Below are positions 7,195 through 18,062 of a DNA stretch of 64,000 bases, in pieces. Position 1 is the stretch's first letter; each line of letters begins with the position of its first letter. The notes beneath the pieces were generated by a model. The model was not told the origin of the DNA and did not search any database. It saw only the letters and a list, made by a program, of their open reading frames with translations. The stretch is from Serratia fonticola (GTDB taxonomy: Bacteria; Pseudomonadota; Gammaproteobacteria; Enterobacterales; Enterobacteriaceae). The stretch covers positions 3,162,001 through 3,226,000 of the forward strand of contig NZ_CP011254.1 in NCBI RefSeq assembly GCF_001006005.1, in the 5' to 3' direction. The position numbers and the translations under genes are program-made.

Positions 7195-10100
7195 TCATTC
7201 GATGCGAAACTGAGCGTCCAGTCGACTGACCCCCAGCCCATTGACCTTTTTCACCTTAATCTGTACCGGGATGCGCTCCTTCATTGCCTCCACGTGGCTG
7301 ATCACGCCGATGGTTTTGCCGGTGGCGTTAAGGCTGTCCAAGGCATCTAGCGCGGTGTCCAGCGTCTCGGCGTCCAGCGTGCCGAAGCCCTCGTCCAGGA
7401 ACAGCGAATCGATGCTGGTCTTGTGGCTGACCAGATCGGACAAGGCCAGCGCTAGCGCCAGACTCACCAGGAAGCTTTCACCGCCGGAAAGGGTGCGGGT
7501 ATCGCGCAGGGCATCGGCCTGCCAGGTATCCACCACCTGTAGCTCCAGCGCATCACTGGTTTTGCGTTGCAACAGATAGCGCCCGTGCAGGCGGCCAAGC
7601 TGGTTGTTGGCCAGGTACACCAGATGATCCAGGGTCAGGCCCTGAGCGAATTTGCGGAACTTGTCGCCCTCTTTGGAGCCGATAAGCTGGTTGAGCAGGC
7701 TCCAGTCGTCATACTGCTGTTGGCTTTGGGCGATCTGTTCGAACAGGGACTGTTGATTGAGGCGGCGCTCGGCATCGCTGCTCAGTTGGTTGCGCACCTC
7801 GCCCTGACGCAGCTGTAGTGTTTTCAGCCGCTCTGCCAGTTCGCTGAGCGCGGTGGTGAGTTGCTCAATATTGGCCTGGGTTTCATCCAGATCTGCAGGG
7901 CGCTCCAGACGGTGCTGCTCCAGAGCCTGTACGGCCTGCGCCAACAGCGTTGTGGCCCGCACCTGACGCTCCTGCAACTGCTCTTTGTGCTGCTGTAAGC
8001 GCTGGCGTTCGTCGTCATCCAGTAGCGCGGCGTTGAATGCGGCCTCATCGTCGAAGGTGCTGCTGGCCAAGGCCTGCTGCCACTGTTGCTCGGCCTGTTG
8101 CCCCCGTTCGGCTTGCTGTTGCTGCTGTTGCTGCAAACCGACCCATTGACCAGCCAGACGATCGCGCTGCTCTTGGGCTTTGTGCAATCGCTCCGTAGCC
8201 TGCTGCAAGGCGTTCTCTGCGGCGATTTGTGCCGTGCGCAATTGCTCGCGGGCTTCAGCCACCGTTCTCTCACCAAACAACGCGGTGCGTTCGTTACGCT
8301 GTGCCAGCAGCTGAGTTTCATTCGTCAGGCACTGCTGTTGCCAGTGTGCCAATTGGCGCTGGGTTTCCTGCTGGTTTTTCTGCAGCAGATCAAAGCGTTC
8401 ATTCAGCCGCGCCGTTTCCTGTTGCGAACTCTGCTGTTCAGTTTGCAGGGCATTCAGGGCATCCTTCGCAAGCTGTACGGATTTGGCGAGCCGTTCGTGT
8501 TGCAACAGAAGCTGCTGAGCGGCCTGCTCTTCACTATCGCAAGCCTCCAGCCAGGCGGTTAACCGGGCGCTGTCTTGCAGCGTAAAGTCGAAGGCCAAGG
8601 GGGCGCTGAGGGTCTGCCAGCTTTGTAGATGGTTTTCCTGCTGCTCAAGTTCCTGGTTCAACTGCGTTTGCAGCCGTTGCTGCTGCTCTTTCAGGCTTTC
8701 ACTGCGTGCGCGCAGCTCTGTCCCTTGAGTGTGCAGTTCTTCGGTTTGGGTGCGTAACTGGGCGACGCGCTGTTCCGTTTCTGACGGTTTGACAGCCTGA
8801 TATTGCTCGATCGCCGGATGGTGCGTGGAGCCGCACAGCGGGCAGGGAGCATCGGTTTGCAGCCGCGCCCGTTCGGCTTCCAGACTGACGATGCGCTTTT
8901 CCAGTTCGAGCGTCTTCTCAACGTCTGTCAGGTGCGCTTTTTGCTGTTTATACTGCTGGCGCACCGCATCGAGTTGAGTTTCTACTTCGGTCAGCTGTTT
9001 TTGTCGCGTAGTGAATTCGAGCCGCTGCTGCTCAAGGCGTTGCTGGTTCTGCTGGAACAGTAAGGCCAGTTTTGACAACTGCTGGCGAACCGGGCGCAAG
9101 CCACTCAGTTCGGCCTGGCGGTGACGCAGTTTCTCCAGTGGGGATTGCGCCTCTAACGTGATTTGCTGCTGGAGTTGGCTATCCAACGCCGCCGTGAGTT
9201 CAAGCTGCCTGGTCTGATATTGACCCGCCAGGGTAGCCAGTTGGCCGCGTCTTTCGGTGAGTTGTTCCAGCGTGCGCCGCAGCTCTTCGCTCTGCCGCTG
9301 GCTCTCCGCAAGCTGTTTACGCGCTTCTGCCAGTTGGTTTTGCAACTGAGCAATCTGATGATCGAGCGGCAACACCTTGTCATCCATCAGCGTCTGCTGC
9401 TGTTGCTGATGTTCCGCCTGGGCTTGCCTGGCCTTTTGCGCCTGCTCCAACTGCTGTTGTAACGGGGTCAGTTCGGCCAATTGCCGCTCTTGCTGCTGAG
9501 CCAACTGTTCGATCTGTTGCTGCAATGCTAAACGATCCCGCTGACAACGATTACGCTCATTGAGCAACGGGCGCAGTTTCTCGGCAGGCTCACTGCGGGC
9601 TAACCGTTGCAACTGCGGTTCGGCCAGTTGAAACTCCTGTTGCACGCCAGCCAGTTGTTGCTGGTATTCCTGAGTCTGTTGCTGGGTGGTTTGCCAGCGT
9701 TGCAGCCAGCTCAGCTGATGTTGTTGCCGTTGTGATTGTTGGTTGAGAAGCTGCTCTTCAGTACCGAGTTCGTTGAGCTGGCTTTCCAGCGCCTGACGTT
9801 GCTCATCATTGAGCAGTTCAATCCCGCTGGCACGGTGATGCAAAGCGTCCAGATCGCTTTTCGCCTGTTTGTGCTGTTCGAATACCTGTGCCGACAGCCG
9901 CCCATAAATCTCGGTGCCGGTCAGTTCTTCCAGCAGTTCGGCACGTTCGTTGGCCTTGGCGTTCAGGAAGGCGGCAAACTGGCCCTGCGACAGCATCATC
10001 GATTTGGTGAAGCGGCCAAAATCCAGCCCGGTGATCGCGGCAATCAGCTCTTTTTTATCGGAAATTTTATCCGCAAGGATTTTGCCGTCTGCCCGCAGTG

Positions 10101-10446
10101 CCAGCTCCACCTTGGGAGCCTGCAGGTTGCCGTCCGGATCGTTTTTCGCCCGGCGTTGGCTCCAGAAGGCGCGATAGCCGACACCTTTGACCTCAAACTC
10201 CACCTCGGCCAGCGATTCGGCGGTGTGGCGGGTCATCAATTCGTTCTGGCTGGCGCTGACTTCCAGCCGCGGCGTCTGGTGATAGAGAGCCAGACAGATG
10301 GCATCCAGCAGGGTGGTTTTACCCGCGCCGGTGGGGCCGGTGATGGCAAACAGGCCGTTGCTGGCGAAGGGTTCCGCCGTGAAGTCGATTTTCCACTCGC
10401 CCTGTAGCGAGTTCAGGTTTTTCAGCCTTAGGCTCAGGATCTTCAT
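7195..10446 (-). CDS. sbcC: Exonuclease SbcCD subunit C
   Basis: The 1083-residue SMC/Rad50-type ATPase has a Walker [10 protein letters not shown] at 37-45 and a long Gln/Glu/Leu-rich coiled coil. At about 535 sits the zinc hook CPLC ([10 protein letters not shown]). The ABC signature LSGGES is near 985 and the Walker [12 protein letters not shown] near 1015. With SbcD it forms the Mre11-Rad50-like nuclease that cleaves DNA hairpins and cruciforms and trims blocked ends. It overlaps sbcD by 4 bases (ATGA), so the two are translationally coupled. The coiled coil is coded by CAG/CTG-rich sequence, which produces many spurious opposite-strand frames. Confidence 0.98.
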   Translation of the reverse strand: MKILSLRLKNLNSLQGEWKIDFTAEPFASNGLFAITGPTGAGKTTLLDAICLALYHQTPRLEVSASQNELMTRHTAESLAEVEFEVKGVGYRAFWSQRRAKNDPDGNLQAPKVELALRADGKILADKISDKKELIAAITGLDFGRFTKSMMLSQGQFAAFLNAKANERAELLEELTGTEIYGRLSAQVFEQHKQAKSDLDALHHRASGIELLNDEQRQALESQLNELGTEEQLLNQQSQRQQHQLSWLQRWQTTQQQTQEYQQQLAGVQQEFQLAEPQLQRLARSEPAEKLRPLLNERNRCQRDRLALQQQIEQLAQQQERQLAELTPLQQQLEQAQKARQAQAEHQQQQQTLMDDKVLPLDHQIAQLQNQLAEARKQLAESQRQSEELRRTLEQLTERRGQLATLAGQYQTRQLELTAALDSQLQQQITLEAQSPLEKLRHRQAELSGLRPVRQQLSKLALLFQQNQQRLEQQRLEFTTRQKQLTEVETQLDAVRQQYKQQKAHLTDVEKTLELEKRIVSLEAERARLQTDAPCPLCGSTHHPAIEQYQAVKPSETEQRVAQLRTQTEELHTQGTELRARSESLKEQQQRLQTQLNQELEQQENHLQSWQTLSAPLAFDFTLQDSARLTAWLEACDSEEQAAQQLLLQHERLAKSVQLAKDALNALQTEQQSSQQETARLNERFDLLQKNQQETQRQLAHWQQQCLTNETQLLAQRNERTALFGERTVAEAREQLRTAQIAAENALQQATERLHKAQEQRDRLAGQWVGLQQQQQQQAERGQQAEQQWQQALASSTFDDEAAFNAALLDDDERQRLQQHKEQLQERQVRATTLLAQAVQALEQHRLERPADLDETQANIEQLTTALSELAERLKTLQLRQGEVRNQLSSDAERRLNQQSLFEQIAQSQQQYDDWSLLNQLIGSKEGDKFRKFAQGLTLDHLVYLANNQLGRLHGRYLLQRKTSDALELQVVDTWQADALRDTRTLSGGESFLVSLALALALSDLVSHKTSIDSLFLDEGFGTLDAETLDTALDALDSLNATGKTIGVISHVEAMKERIPVQIKVKKVNGLGVSRLDAQFRIE

Positions 10447-11672
10447 GCGGATGGCTCCTCTTGGTGATGCAAGGTTTCTACCACCTGCTGGAACATCTGC
10501 CGCATCTGCTGTTGGCGCGGTTCGGCCATCTCGGCTTCCAACGCCAACCGGCGCTCGAAGACTTCGCCCACGCTTAATTCATTCAGGGTTTCTTTATCCT
10601 GCTGGGCAAGGGTCTGGTTACGTTGCTCTTTACTGCGCCGCAGCAACACCACTTCAACCGGTAAATCTTCCGCCAACTGTTGGATGCGGCGTTGAATATC
10701 GCTGAGGTAATCTTGGGTGGCCACTTCGATATCCAACCAAACCGGAAGTTCGCCGTGATAATCGGCAAACTGCTGTAATTGGGCCTCGATTTGCTGCAAA
10801 TCACCCTTGATCAGCTGCATGGGCTGGAAGGTGGGGATCTCCAATGGCGCGATCTGTTGCAGCGCACCGTCGGCAAAATCGACCATAAACACGCTTTTGG
10901 CTTTGCCTAACTCGTCAAAACTCAGTGGGATTGGCGAGCCGCTGTAGCGGATATGCTCGGACTTGGCGACGTTCTGCGCGCGATGGATATGCCCCAACGC
11001 AATGTAATCGGCAGGGGGGAACGCCTGGGCTGGAAAGGCATCCAGCGTGCCGATATAGATATCCCGTACCGAATCCGAGGTGGTGACGCCCACGGTGGTT
11101 AAGTGGCCAGTGGCGACGATCGGCAGTGGCAAACCCAACGCATCGCGGCGCGCACAAGCTGCCTGATACAGGGTTTGGTAATGCACGGCGATGGCTTCTT
11201 GCAGAGCCTGCTGCTTTTGGTTGCCAGACTCACCGGCGCGGCTGGTGAGCAGATCCCGTGGGCGCAGGAACGGAATGGCGCAAAGTACCGCACCAGGTTG
11301 GCCATCAAGCTGGTTGAGCACCACGATCTGCTGCTCCAGCTCGCTTTGCGCGTTGGCAATCACGGTGGTATTCAGGCAGGAAAGCAGCTCACGCGATTCG
11401 TTCAGCGTGGCCACGGAGTCATGGTTGCCGCCCAGCACCACCAGTTGGCAGCCGGTGCGTTGCAGTTCCACCACAAACCGGTTGTATAGTTCGCGGGCGT
11501 AGCTGGGTGGGGAGCCGGTATCGAACAGATCGCCTGCGACGATAAGCGCATCCACCTGATGCTGTTCCACCTGTTCGATCAGCCAACGTAAGAAGGCCTG
11601 ATGCTCGGCGGCGCGGCTTTTGGTGAAAAAGTACTGGCCCAAATGCCAGTCGGAGGTATGGATCAGGCGCAT
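10443..11672 (-). CDS. sbcD: Exonuclease SbcCD subunit D
   Basis: The 409-residue Mre11-type metallophosphoesterase shows its metal ligands in order: D8xH10 in [10 protein letters not shown] at 47-48 (AGDLFD) and GNHD at 82-85. A later GHIHRAQ block near residue 190-195 completes the site. It is the manganese-dependent nuclease subunit of SbcCD, making double-strand-dependent 3'-5' exonuclease and hairpin cuts. It is the first gene of sbcDC and divergent from phoB across 224 bp, the conserved enterobacterial arrangement. Confidence 0.98.
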   Translation of the reverse strand: MRLIHTSDWHLGQYFFTKSRAAEHQAFLRWLIEQVEQHQVDALIVAGDLFDTGSPPSYARELYNRFVVELQRTGCQLVVLGGNHDSVATLNESRELLSCLNTTVIANAQSELEQQIVVLNQLDGQPGAVLCAIPFLRPRDLLTSRAGESGNQKQQALQEAIAVHYQTLYQAACARRDALGLPLPIVATGHLTTVGVTTSDSVRDIYIGTLDAFPAQAFPPADYIALGHIHRAQNVAKSEHIRYSGSPIPLSFDELGKAKSVFMVDFADGALQQIAPLEIPTFQPMQLIKGDLQQIEAQLQQFADYHGELPVWLDIEVATQDYLSDIQRRIQQLAEDLPVEVVLLRRSKEQRNQTLAQQDKETLNELSVGEVFERRLALEAEMAEPRQQQMRQMFQQVVETLHHQEEPSA

Positions 11673-11826
11673 AAAACTCCCAGGGCGACAACATAATGGC
11701 GACGATTATAAAGGGGGGGATCTCTCCTGTCGTGGCTCAATCAAGCAGGGAGCCGAATGATTTTTGTTTGCCGTCAGAAATAATCGCTATGCTTACTGCG
11801 TTCGATCGGGCTTTTTTTTCATAAAA

Positions 11827-11844
11827 CTGTCACAAAACTGACGC
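11827..11844 (+). promoter_or_regulatory. Pho box of phoB
   Basis: CTGTCACAAAACTGACGC fits the PhoB pattern of two CTGTCA-like 7-mers separated by four A/T bases, and closely matches the E. coli phoB box. It is followed by a CATAATG -10-like element, about 70 bases before phoB. It implies autoinduction under phosphate starvation. Confidence 0.85.
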
Positions 11845-11896
11845 ATAATGGCGACCGCAATCAACTGAGATCGCTAACACATTGGCAGGATTGACG

Positions 11897-12586
11897 ATGG
11901 CAAGACGCATACTGGTGGTGGAAGACGAAGCGCCGATCCGTGAGATGGTGTGCTTTGTGTTGGAACAGAATGGTTACCAACCGTTGGAAGCCGAGGATTA
12001 TGACAGTGCCGTTACGCGCCTGTCTGAGCCGTTCCCTGATTTGGTGTTACTGGACTGGATGTTACCGGGTGGTTCCGGCATTCAGTTTATCAAGCATATG
12101 AAGCGTGAGGCGATGACCCGGGATATCCCGGTAATGATGCTGACCGCGCGCGGTGAAGAAGAAGATCGGGTACGTGGCCTGGAAGTTGGTGCAGATGATT
12201 ACATCACCAAACCTTTCTCGCCCAAGGAGCTGGTGGCACGTATCAAGGCGGTAATGCGCCGTATTTCACCAATGGCAGTAGAAGAAGTGATTGAAATGCA
12301 GGGGCTAAGCCTGGATCCTTCTTCACACCGGGTGATGGCCAATGAGCAGGCGCTGGAGATGGGGCCGACCGAGTTCAAACTGCTGCACTTCTTTATGACT
12401 CATCCGGAGCGTGTTTATAGCCGCGAACAGTTGCTTAATCACGTCTGGGGCACTAACGTTTATGTGGAAGACCGCACCGTTGATGTGCATATCCGCCGGC
12501 TGCGTAAGGCGCTGGAGACCAGTGGTCATGACAAGATGGTTCAAACCGTTCGCGGCACCGGTTATCGGTTCTCAACGCGCTACTGA
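11897..12586 (+). CDS. phoB: Phosphate regulon response regulator PhoB
   Basis: The 229-residue OmpR-type response regulator is almost identical to E. coli PhoB. The receiver domain has acidic residues E9/D10, the phospho-acceptor aspartate near 53 (LLDWMLPG) and the switch lysine in YITKPFSP. The C-terminal winged helix includes [14 protein letters not shown] and VRGTGYRFS. Phosphorylated PhoB activates Pho boxes when phosphate is scarce. I used the ATG at 11897, preceded by a weak AGG, rather than the TTG-type start five codons earlier. phoR follows after 24 bp. Confidence 0.98.
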   Translation: MARRILVVEDEAPIREMVCFVLEQNGYQPLEAEDYDSAVTRLSEPFPDLVLLDWMLPGGSGIQFIKHMKREAMTRDIPVMMLTARGEEEDRVRGLEVGADDYITKPFSPKELVARIKAVMRRISPMAVEEVIEMQGLSLDPSSHRVMANEQALEMGPTEFKLLHFFMTHPERVYSREQLLNHVWGTNVYVEDRTVDVHIRRLRKALETSGHDKMVQTVRGTGYRFSTRY

Positions 12587-12610
12587 TCGCACAGCGCTGG
12601 AGAGGTTACC

Positions 12611-13927
12611 GTGCTAGAACGTTTATCGTGGAAGAGGCTGGCGCTGGAGCTGGCCCTTTTTTGCCTGCCCGCCTTATTGCTGGGGCTGATTTTCGGTTAT
12701 CTGCCCTGGTTGCTGTTGGTTTCGGTGCTGGCCGCGCTGGCCTGGAACTTCTATAACCAACTCAAACTTTCCCACTGGCTGTGGGTGGATCGCAGCATGA
12801 CGCCGCCGCCGGGCCGCTGGAGCTGGGAGCCGCTATTCTATGGCCTGTATCAGATGCAGCAGCGTAACCGTCGCCGCCGCCGTGAGCTGGCGTTGTTGAT
12901 CAAACGCTTTCGCAGCGGGGCCGAATCCTTACCGGATGCGGTGGTGATGACCACCGTTGAGGGCAATATCTTCTGGTGTAACGGCCTGGCACAGCATCTG
13001 CTGGGCTTTCGCTGGCCGGAAGATAACGGCCAACACATTCTCAACCTGCTGCGCTATCCGGAATTCAGCCATTATCTGCAACAGCAAGAATTTACCCGGC
13101 CGCTGACGCTACAGCTGAATAACGAACACTTCGTCGAATTCCGTATCATGCCCTATTCCGAAGGCCAACTGCTGATGGTGGCCCGTGATGTGACACAGAT
13201 GCGCCAACTGGAAGGGGCCAGACGCAACTTCTTCGCCAACGTCAGCCATGAGCTGCGTACGCCGCTAACGGTGCTGCAAGGCTACCTGGAGATGATGAGC
13301 GATGAAGAGCTGGATGGTTCGCTGCGTGGCAAAGCCTTGGGCACCATGCAAGAGCAGACCAAACGCATGGATGGGCTGGTAAAGCAATTGCTTACGCTCT
13401 CCAGGATCGAGGCCGCGCCAAACGTGGATATGAACGAGAAGGTGGATATTCCGTTAATGCTGCGGGTATTGCAGCGTGAAGCGCAATCGCTCAGCGGCGG
13501 TAATCATCAGATCAATTTCCGGGTGAATGAAAATCTGCAGGTGTTCGGTAACGAGGATCAACTGCGCAGCGCGGTTTCCAATCTGGTGTACAACGCCGTC
13601 AACCATACTCCGGCGGGTACCAACATCGAAGTGAGCTGGCAGCAGACGCCGCAGGGGGCCCAGTTCCAGGTCAGCGATAACGGACCGGGCATTGGTGCCG
13701 AACATATCCCACGCTTGACCGAGCGTTTCTATCGCGTGGATAAAGCACGTTCGCGCCAGACAGGCGGCAGCGGGCTCGGCTTGGCCATCGTGAAGCATGC
13801 GCTCAGCCATCATGATTCACGATTGGAGATCCTCAGCGAGCCAGGCATCGGCACCCGTTTTATCTTTACCTTGCCTAACCGGTTGATTGTTCCCGCGGCT
13901 TTAGCAGAGAATGCGGTGAAAAATTAA
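12611..13927 (+). CDS. phoR: Phosphate regulon sensor kinase PhoR
   Basis: The 438-residue inner-membrane histidine kinase has two close membrane segments in residues 10-50, a cationic RRRRR stretch near 92, and a PAS domain (about 100-195). The HisKA box has H213 in NVSHELRTP. The ATPase domain shows the N box ([11 protein letters not shown]), G1 (VSDNGPGIG) and G2 ([14 protein letters not shown]). It phosphorylates or dephosphorylates PhoB according to signalling from the Pst transporter. The GTG at 12611 is preceded by GGAGAGG. A PstS-like gene follows 13 bp downstream. Confidence 0.98.
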   Translation: MLERLSWKRLALELALFCLPALLLGLIFGYLPWLLLVSVLAALAWNFYNQLKLSHWLWVDRSMTPPPGRWSWEPLFYGLYQMQQRNRRRRRELALLIKRFRSGAESLPDAVVMTTVEGNIFWCNGLAQHLLGFRWPEDNGQHILNLLRYPEFSHYLQQQEFTRPLTLQLNNEHFVEFRIMPYSEGQLLMVARDVTQMRQLEGARRNFFANVSHELRTPLTVLQGYLEMMSDEELDGSLRGKALGTMQEQTKRMDGLVKQLLTLSRIEAAPNVDMNEKVDIPLMLRVLQREAQSLSGGNHQINFRVNENLQVFGNEDQLRSAVSNLVYNAVNHTPAGTNIEVSWQQTPQGAQFQVSDNGPGIGAEHIPRLTERFYRVDKARSRQTGGSGLGLAIVKHALSHHDSRLEILSEPGIGTRFIFTLPNRLIVPAALAENAVKN

Positions 13928-13940
13928 CAGGTCGCCCGCC

Positions 13941-14879
13941 ATGAATCGATTTATCCAAGCTTTGCTGCTTTGCCTACTGTTGTCGGTTGGCCGCGGGGCC
14001 GTGGCTGCTCCGGACGGCATGCTTTCCGGTAACCTGTCCAGCGTAGGTTCCGACACCCTGGCCAACCTGATGGCGCTGTGGGGGCAGGATTTCAGCCGGC
14101 ACTATCCCAACGTGAACCTGCAACTGCAGGCTGCCGGTTCCTCAACGGCACCCACCGCATTAGCGGCTGGTGCGGCGCAGCTTGGGCCAATGAGCCGACC
14201 AATGAAGGCGGCGGAGGTGTCGGCGTTTGAGCAACGCTATGGCTATGCGCCGCTGGCGGTACCGGTCGCGGTTGATGCGCTGGTGGTGCTGGTGCATCAG
14301 GACAATCCCCTACCTGGGTTGAATCTGCAACAGTTGGATCAAATCTTTTCCGCGACTCGTCGCTGCGGGGAAAACACGCCAATTAACCGCTGGGGAGAGC
14401 TGGGGCTGCAGGGCAGTTGGCAGCAGCGTGCCTTGCAACGCTTTGGCCGCAATTCCGCCTCGGGTACCTATGGGTATTTCAAACTGCGTGCGTTATGCGG
14501 TGGCGATTTTATGGCGCGGGTGAATGAACTGCCGGGGTCGGCCTCGGTGGTGCAGGCGGTGGCCGGATCGTTAAACGGCATTGGCTATGCCAGCATCGGC
14601 TTTCGTGCCAGCGGGGTGCGGCTATTGCCCCTGGCAGAAACGGGCGATCGTTTTATTGAACCTAGCGAAACCAACGTGCGTAACGGTAGCTATCCGTTGG
14701 CGCGCTATCTGTATATCTACATCAACAAAGCTCCCAATCAGCCGCTGGAACCCCTGACGGCGGCATTCCTTGACCGTGTACTGTCTGCTCAGGGGCAGGA
14801 TCTGGTTAATCACGACGGTTATTTGCCGCTACCGCCGGATACGCTGCGCAAAACCCGCACGCTCTTGGGGCTGGATTAG
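13941..14879 (+). CDS. PstS-like periplasmic phosphate-binding protein
   Basis: The 312-residue exported protein has a signal peptide of about 22 residues (hydrophobic [10 protein letters not shown], cleavage after AVA) and a periplasmic-binding-protein fold. [11 protein letters not shown] and [15 protein letters not shown] near 50-75, and [14 protein letters not shown] near 170, resemble the oxyanion-binding loops of PstS-type proteins. It is the third gene of phoBR, 13 bp behind phoR, so it should be induced by phosphate starvation through the Pho box at 11827. E. coli lacks this gene here. No PstC/A/B genes adjoin, so it either serves a remote transporter or acts as a phosphate scavenger or sensor. 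Confidence 0.82.
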   Translation: MNRFIQALLLCLLLSVGRGAVAAPDGMLSGNLSSVGSDTLANLMALWGQDFSRHYPNVNLQLQAAGSSTAPTALAAGAAQLGPMSRPMKAAEVSAFEQRYGYAPLAVPVAVDALVVLVHQDNPLPGLNLQQLDQIFSATRRCGENTPINRWGELGLQGSWQQRALQRFGRNSASGTYGYFKLRALCGGDFMARVNELPGSASVVQAVAGSLNGIGYASIGFRASGVRLLPLAETGDRFIEPSETNVRNGSYPLARYLYIYINKAPNQPLEPLTAAFLDRVLSAQGQDLVNHDGYLPLPPDTLRKTRTLLGLD

Positions 14880-14890
14880 TCCGGCCAACT

Positions 14891-14903
14891 TGAATTTCAT
14901 TCA
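14891..14903 (+). promoter_or_regulatory. MetR-type binding site
   Basis: TGAATTTCATTCA matches the MetR consensus TGAA-N5-TTCA exactly. A second partial copy (TGAAAATTTCTCC) begins 20 bp later, and MetR commonly uses two adjacent sites. It lies ~165 bp before a methionine-synthase-like gene, which supports the call. Confidence 0.65.
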
Positions 14904-14960
14904 ACACCCATGAAAATTTCTCCATTGCCGGGTGACCGGTGACATGAAAGGATGCACTCA

Positions 14961-14984
14961 AGCAGTGTAGACGTCTGGATGTCC
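14961..14984 (+). promoter_or_regulatory. MetJ operator (three tandem met boxes)
   Basis: AGCAGTGT, AGACGTCT and GGATGTCC are contiguous 8-mers. The middle one is the perfect met box and each neighbour matches at 5 of 8 positions. MetJ with S-adenosylmethionine binds such tandem boxes cooperatively and represses methionine genes. The position suits repression of the gene at 15068. Confidence 0.75.
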
Positions 14985-15067
14985 ATTTGTAACCCAGCGT
15001 AATAATTCAACTTGTCAATGATTGGAACTGATGGCGGCTAGCCCTCAGTGCATCATCGGAGCAGAAT

Positions 15068-16171
15068 ATGTCCAAAGCCAGCCATGCCTTTCACGCCGAC
15101 GTTGTCGGTAGCCTGTTGCGCCCTGCGGCGCTGAAAACGGCCCGTCAGCAGTTCCAGAATGGTGAGATCGACGCGGCTCAGCTGCGCGCAGTAGAAAACG
15201 AGCAAATCCGCCATATTGTCGGCAAACAGCAGGAGATCGGCTTACAGGTCGTGACCGATGGCGAGTTCCGTCGTGCCTGGTGGCACTTCGACTTCCTTGA
15301 GGGGCTTGATGGTGTAGAAGGCTACGAGGTGGAGCAGGGCATTCAGTTTAACGGAGTGCAAACCAAGGCCCGCAGCATCAAGGTGACCGGCAAACTGGGC
15401 TTTAGCAACCATCCGATGCTGGAGGATTTTCGTTTCCTGAAAAGCGTAGCCGGTGATGCTGTGCCGAAGATGACCATCCCGAGCCCGAGCGTGCTGCATT
15501 TCCGCGGTGGCCGTCAGGCGATCGACCCGCAGGTTTACCCGGAGCTGGATTGCTACTTTGACGATCTGGCACAAACCTACCGCGATGCGATCAAAGCCTT
15601 TTACGACGCTGGCTGCCGCTACCTGCAGCTTGACGATACCGTCTGGGCCTATCTGTGCTCCGACGATCAGAAGCGCCAGATCCGTGAGCGGGGTGAAGAT
15701 CCCGAGCAATTGGCCCGTACCTACGCAGAGGTGCTGAATAAAGCCATCGCCGGGAAACCGGATGATTTGACCATTGGTCTGCACGTTTGCCGTGGTAATT
15801 TCCGTTCCACCTGGATCTCGGAAGGGGGTTATGAGCCAGTGGCGGAAATCCTGTTTGGCCAGGTCAATGTTGATGCCTTCTTCCTGGAATATGATAACGA
15901 ACGATCTGGCGGTTTTGAGCCACTGCGTTTTATCAGGCCGGGCAAGCAGCAGGTGGTGCTAGGGTTGATCACCACCAAGACCGGTGAGCTGGAAGATCCG
16001 GCGGTGGTGCAACAACGCATCAAGGAAGCAACGCAGTTCGTCGATATTAAACAGCTCTGCCTGAGCACGCAGTGTGGCTTTGCCTCTACCGAAGAAGGCA
16101 ACAGCCTGAGTGAGCAGCAGCAGTGGGATAAGCTACGTAGCGTGGTCAATATCGCAGCATCGGTCTGGTAA
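15068..16171 (+). CDS. Cobalamin-independent methionine synthase-like methyltransferase (MetE C-terminal type)
   Basis: The 367-residue protein resembles the single-domain MetE-like proteins (YxjG/YxjH type) corresponding to the C-terminal catalytic half of MetE. Visible blocks are VGSLLRP near the start, VTDGEFRRAWWHFDF near 60, DDTVWAYLC, LHVCRGNFRSTW near 240 and LSTQCGFASTEEGN near 335. The last two carry the His and Cys expected for zinc and thiol binding. It probably transfers a methyl group to homocysteine; the donor need not be methyltetrahydrofolate. GGAG precedes the ATG. MetR and MetJ sites upstream strongly tie it to methionine metabolism. It is not part of the E. coli gene order here. 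Confidence 0.88.
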   Translation: MSKASHAFHADVVGSLLRPAALKTARQQFQNGEIDAAQLRAVENEQIRHIVGKQQEIGLQVVTDGEFRRAWWHFDFLEGLDGVEGYEVEQGIQFNGVQTKARSIKVTGKLGFSNHPMLEDFRFLKSVAGDAVPKMTIPSPSVLHFRGGRQAIDPQVYPELDCYFDDLAQTYRDAIKAFYDAGCRYLQLDDTVWAYLCSDDQKRQIRERGEDPEQLARTYAEVLNKAIAGKPDDLTIGLHVCRGNFRSTWISEGGYEPVAEILFGQVNVDAFFLEYDNERSGGFEPLRFIRPGKQQVVLGLITTKTGELEDPAVVQQRIKEATQFVDIKQLCLSTQCGFASTEEGNSLSEQQQWDKLRSVVNIAASVW

Positions 16172-16316
16172 GCGCCTCTAAAATGAGCACATGACACGCG
16201 TTCAACGTCTGGTTATTGGTGTTTTCACGCATCGTGTAACCATTTGTTTCACATTTCGTGAGTGATGTGCTCAAAAATAATACAAATCATGTAGTGCATA
16301 TTTATTGATAACCCCT

Positions 16317-16424
16317 ATGTTCGACTGGATGAGAGATATTATCTGGACGATCACTCTGCTTTCCGTCCTGCGTATTGCCTTTTGGCACTATAAACGTTTA
16401 ACTATCCCCCTATTGCCGGACTAA
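16317..16424 (+). CDS. Possible 35-residue membrane peptide in the brnQ upstream region
   Basis: An ATG frame encodes MFDWMRDIIWTITLL-type sequence: a short N-terminus, a hydrophobic stretch of about 17 residues containing Trp, then a basic WHYKR turn and PLLPD end. That is the look of a small single-pass membrane protein. No good Shine-Dalgarno sequence precedes it, and I recognise no family. It lies in a 498-bp gap between the methyltransferase gene and brnQ. It could be chance. Confidence 0.25.
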   Translation: MFDWMRDIIWTITLLSVLRIAFWHYKRLTIPLLPD

Positions 16425-16506
16425 ACCTCCATTTTCCCTAGCTTTCTTCGGTGCTTGCGACCAGGAATTCAGCAGGGAAAAAACGTCTAAAAATCTGCTC
16501 GTCATC

Positions 16507-16648
16507 ATGAGTATTCGCCTTTATCAAGGTCAGACGCTGCTATTGCGTGCTGTCTGTTGCCTATGAGTATCACGATGAGAGAGCAGGCCGGCAACCGAAC
16601 CGAAGTGGGGGCACTTTTGCCACCATGCTTATCGGCAATTTTTTATTT
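16507..16648 (+). promoter_or_regulatory. Candidate leader peptide and attenuator-like hairpins before brnQ
   Basis: A 19-codon frame (16507-16566) has five Leu, one Ile and one Val codon, including CTG-CTA-TTG in a row. It is followed by a hairpin TGGGGGCA/TGCCACCA, then by TTGCC/GGCAA, which competes for TGCC and leads into a T-run at 16639-16648. That arrangement recalls attenuation of branched-chain amino acid genes, which would suit brnQ. The peptide lacks a convincing Shine-Dalgarno sequence and the second stem is only 5 bp, so this is a weak call. Confidence 0.25.
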
Positions 16649-16669
16649 CAACAGGCAGCACAACAGATT

Positions 16670-17989
16670 ATGAGTCATCGTTTAGCGTCAAAAGATATTC
16701 TGGCTTTGGGTTTTATGACCTTTGCCTTATTCGTCGGAGCCGGGAACATCATCTTCCCGCCGATGGTCGGTTTGCAGTCTGGCGAACACGTCTGGACTGC
16801 GGCAATTGGTTTTCTGATCACCGCCGTGGGTCTACCGGTGTTGACCGTGATTGCTCTTGCCCGCGTTGGCGGCGGCGTTGATGCATTAAGCTCACCTATT
16901 GGCCGTAGTGCCGGTTTGATGCTCGCAACGGTGTGCTATTTGGCCGTTGGCCCGCTGTTTGCCACCCCGCGTACCGCGACCGTTTCCTTTGAAGTGGGTA
17001 TTGCGCCGTTGACCGGTGACGGTCCCCTGCCGCTGTTTATCTATAGCCTGGTCTATTTTGCGCTGGTGATAGGCATCTCGCTCTATCCGGGCCGCCTGCT
17101 TGATACCGTGGGTCATATTCTGGCTCCGTTGAAGATTGTGGCGTTGGCTGTGCTGGGTATTGCCGCAGTGATGTGGCCTGCAGGAGCGCCAATCCCTGCG
17201 GTGGATGCCTACCAAACCGTGCCGTTCTCTTCCGGTTTTGTTAACGGCTATCTGACGATGGATACGCTGGGTGCCATGGTGTTCGGCATCGTTATCGTTA
17301 ACGCTGCACGTTCTCGTGGGGTGAAGGACGCAGGCCTGCTGACCCGTTATACCATCTTGGCCGGTTTGATCGCCGGTGTGGGCCTGACGCTGGTCTACCT
17401 GAGCCTGTTCAAGCTGGGTTCCGGCAGCGGCGTGCTGACGCCGGATGCCACTAATGGCGCGGTAGTGCTGCATGCCTACGTGCAAAATACCTTCGGCGGC
17501 CTGGGCAGCTTCTTCCTGGCGGCGCTGATCTTCATCGCCTGTATGGTGACCGCTGTGGGCCTGACCTGCGCCTGTGCGGAGTTCTTCGAGCAGTACCTGC
17601 CGTTCTCTTACAAAACGCTGGTATTCATTCTCGGCCTGTTCTCAATGGTGGTGTCCAACCTTGGCCTGAGCCACCTGATCCAGATTTCGATCCCGGTGCT
17701 GACCGCGATCTATCCGCCTTGCATCGTGCTGGTGCTGCTGAGTTTCACCCTGCGTTGGTGGAATAGTGCATCACGTATTGTTGCGCCGGTGATGTTAGTC
17801 AGCCTGTTGTTTGGTATCCTTGATGCGGTGAAAGCGTCCAACTTCCAGCATTTGATGCCAGAATGGACCAATCACCTGCCGCTGGCGGCGCAGGGGCTGG
17901 CATGGTTGCCACCTTCGCTGCTGATGCTGGTACTGGTCGCAATTTATGATCGGGTTTTTGCACGCAGCCAAGTGACTGCTCACCCTTAA
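16670..17989 (+). CDS. brnQ: Branched-chain amino acid transporter BrnQ
   Basis: The 439-residue LIVCS-family carrier starts [20 protein letters not shown] and has about 12 membrane segments. [12 protein letters not shown] near 25-36 and [14 protein letters not shown] near 105 are hallmark blocks. It takes up leucine, isoleucine and valine, coupled to a cation, across the inner membrane. The frame is open back to 16547, but E. coli-like sequence begins at the ATG at 16670. It precedes proY as in E. coli, with a strong terminator between them, so the two are probably transcribed separately. Confidence 0.97.
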   Translation: MSHRLASKDILALGFMTFALFVGAGNIIFPPMVGLQSGEHVWTAAIGFLITAVGLPVLTVIALARVGGGVDALSSPIGRSAGLMLATVCYLAVGPLFATPRTATVSFEVGIAPLTGDGPLPLFIYSLVYFALVIGISLYPGRLLDTVGHILAPLKIVALAVLGIAAVMWPAGAPIPAVDAYQTVPFSSGFVNGYLTMDTLGAMVFGIVIVNAARSRGVKDAGLLTRYTILAGLIAGVGLTLVYLSLFKLGSGSGVLTPDATNGAVVLHAYVQNTFGGLGSFFLAALIFIACMVTAVGLTCACAEFFEQYLPFSYKTLVFILGLFSMVVSNLGLSHLIQISIPVLTAIYPPCIVLVLLSFTLRWWNSASRIVAPVMLVSLLFGILDAVKASNFQHLMPEWTNHLPLAAQGLAWLPPSLLMLVLVAIYDRVFARSQVTAHP

Positions 17990-18009
17990 ACCTACGGTCT
18001 GAATTTTAG

Positions 18010-18035
18010 GCCACGGACTTGTCCGTGGCTTTTTT
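18010..18035 (+). terminator. Rho-independent terminator of brnQ
   Basis: GCCACGGAC-TT-GTCCGTGGC is a perfect 9-bp stem followed by TTTTTT, 20 bases after the brnQ stop. Confidence 0.92.
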
Positions 18036-18062
18036 ACGTTTAAATTAAGACGGGTCATTTTC

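Noticed and set aside
8086..9462. Several long plus-strand frames opposite sbcC
   Set aside because: They mirror the Gln/Leu-rich coiled coil of SbcC (CTG/CAG repeats in opposite phase) and resemble low-complexity Leu-rich shadows.
16547..16669. 41-residue N-terminal extension of brnQ
   Set aside because: The sequence matching BrnQ begins at 16670, and the extension covers the possible attenuator region.
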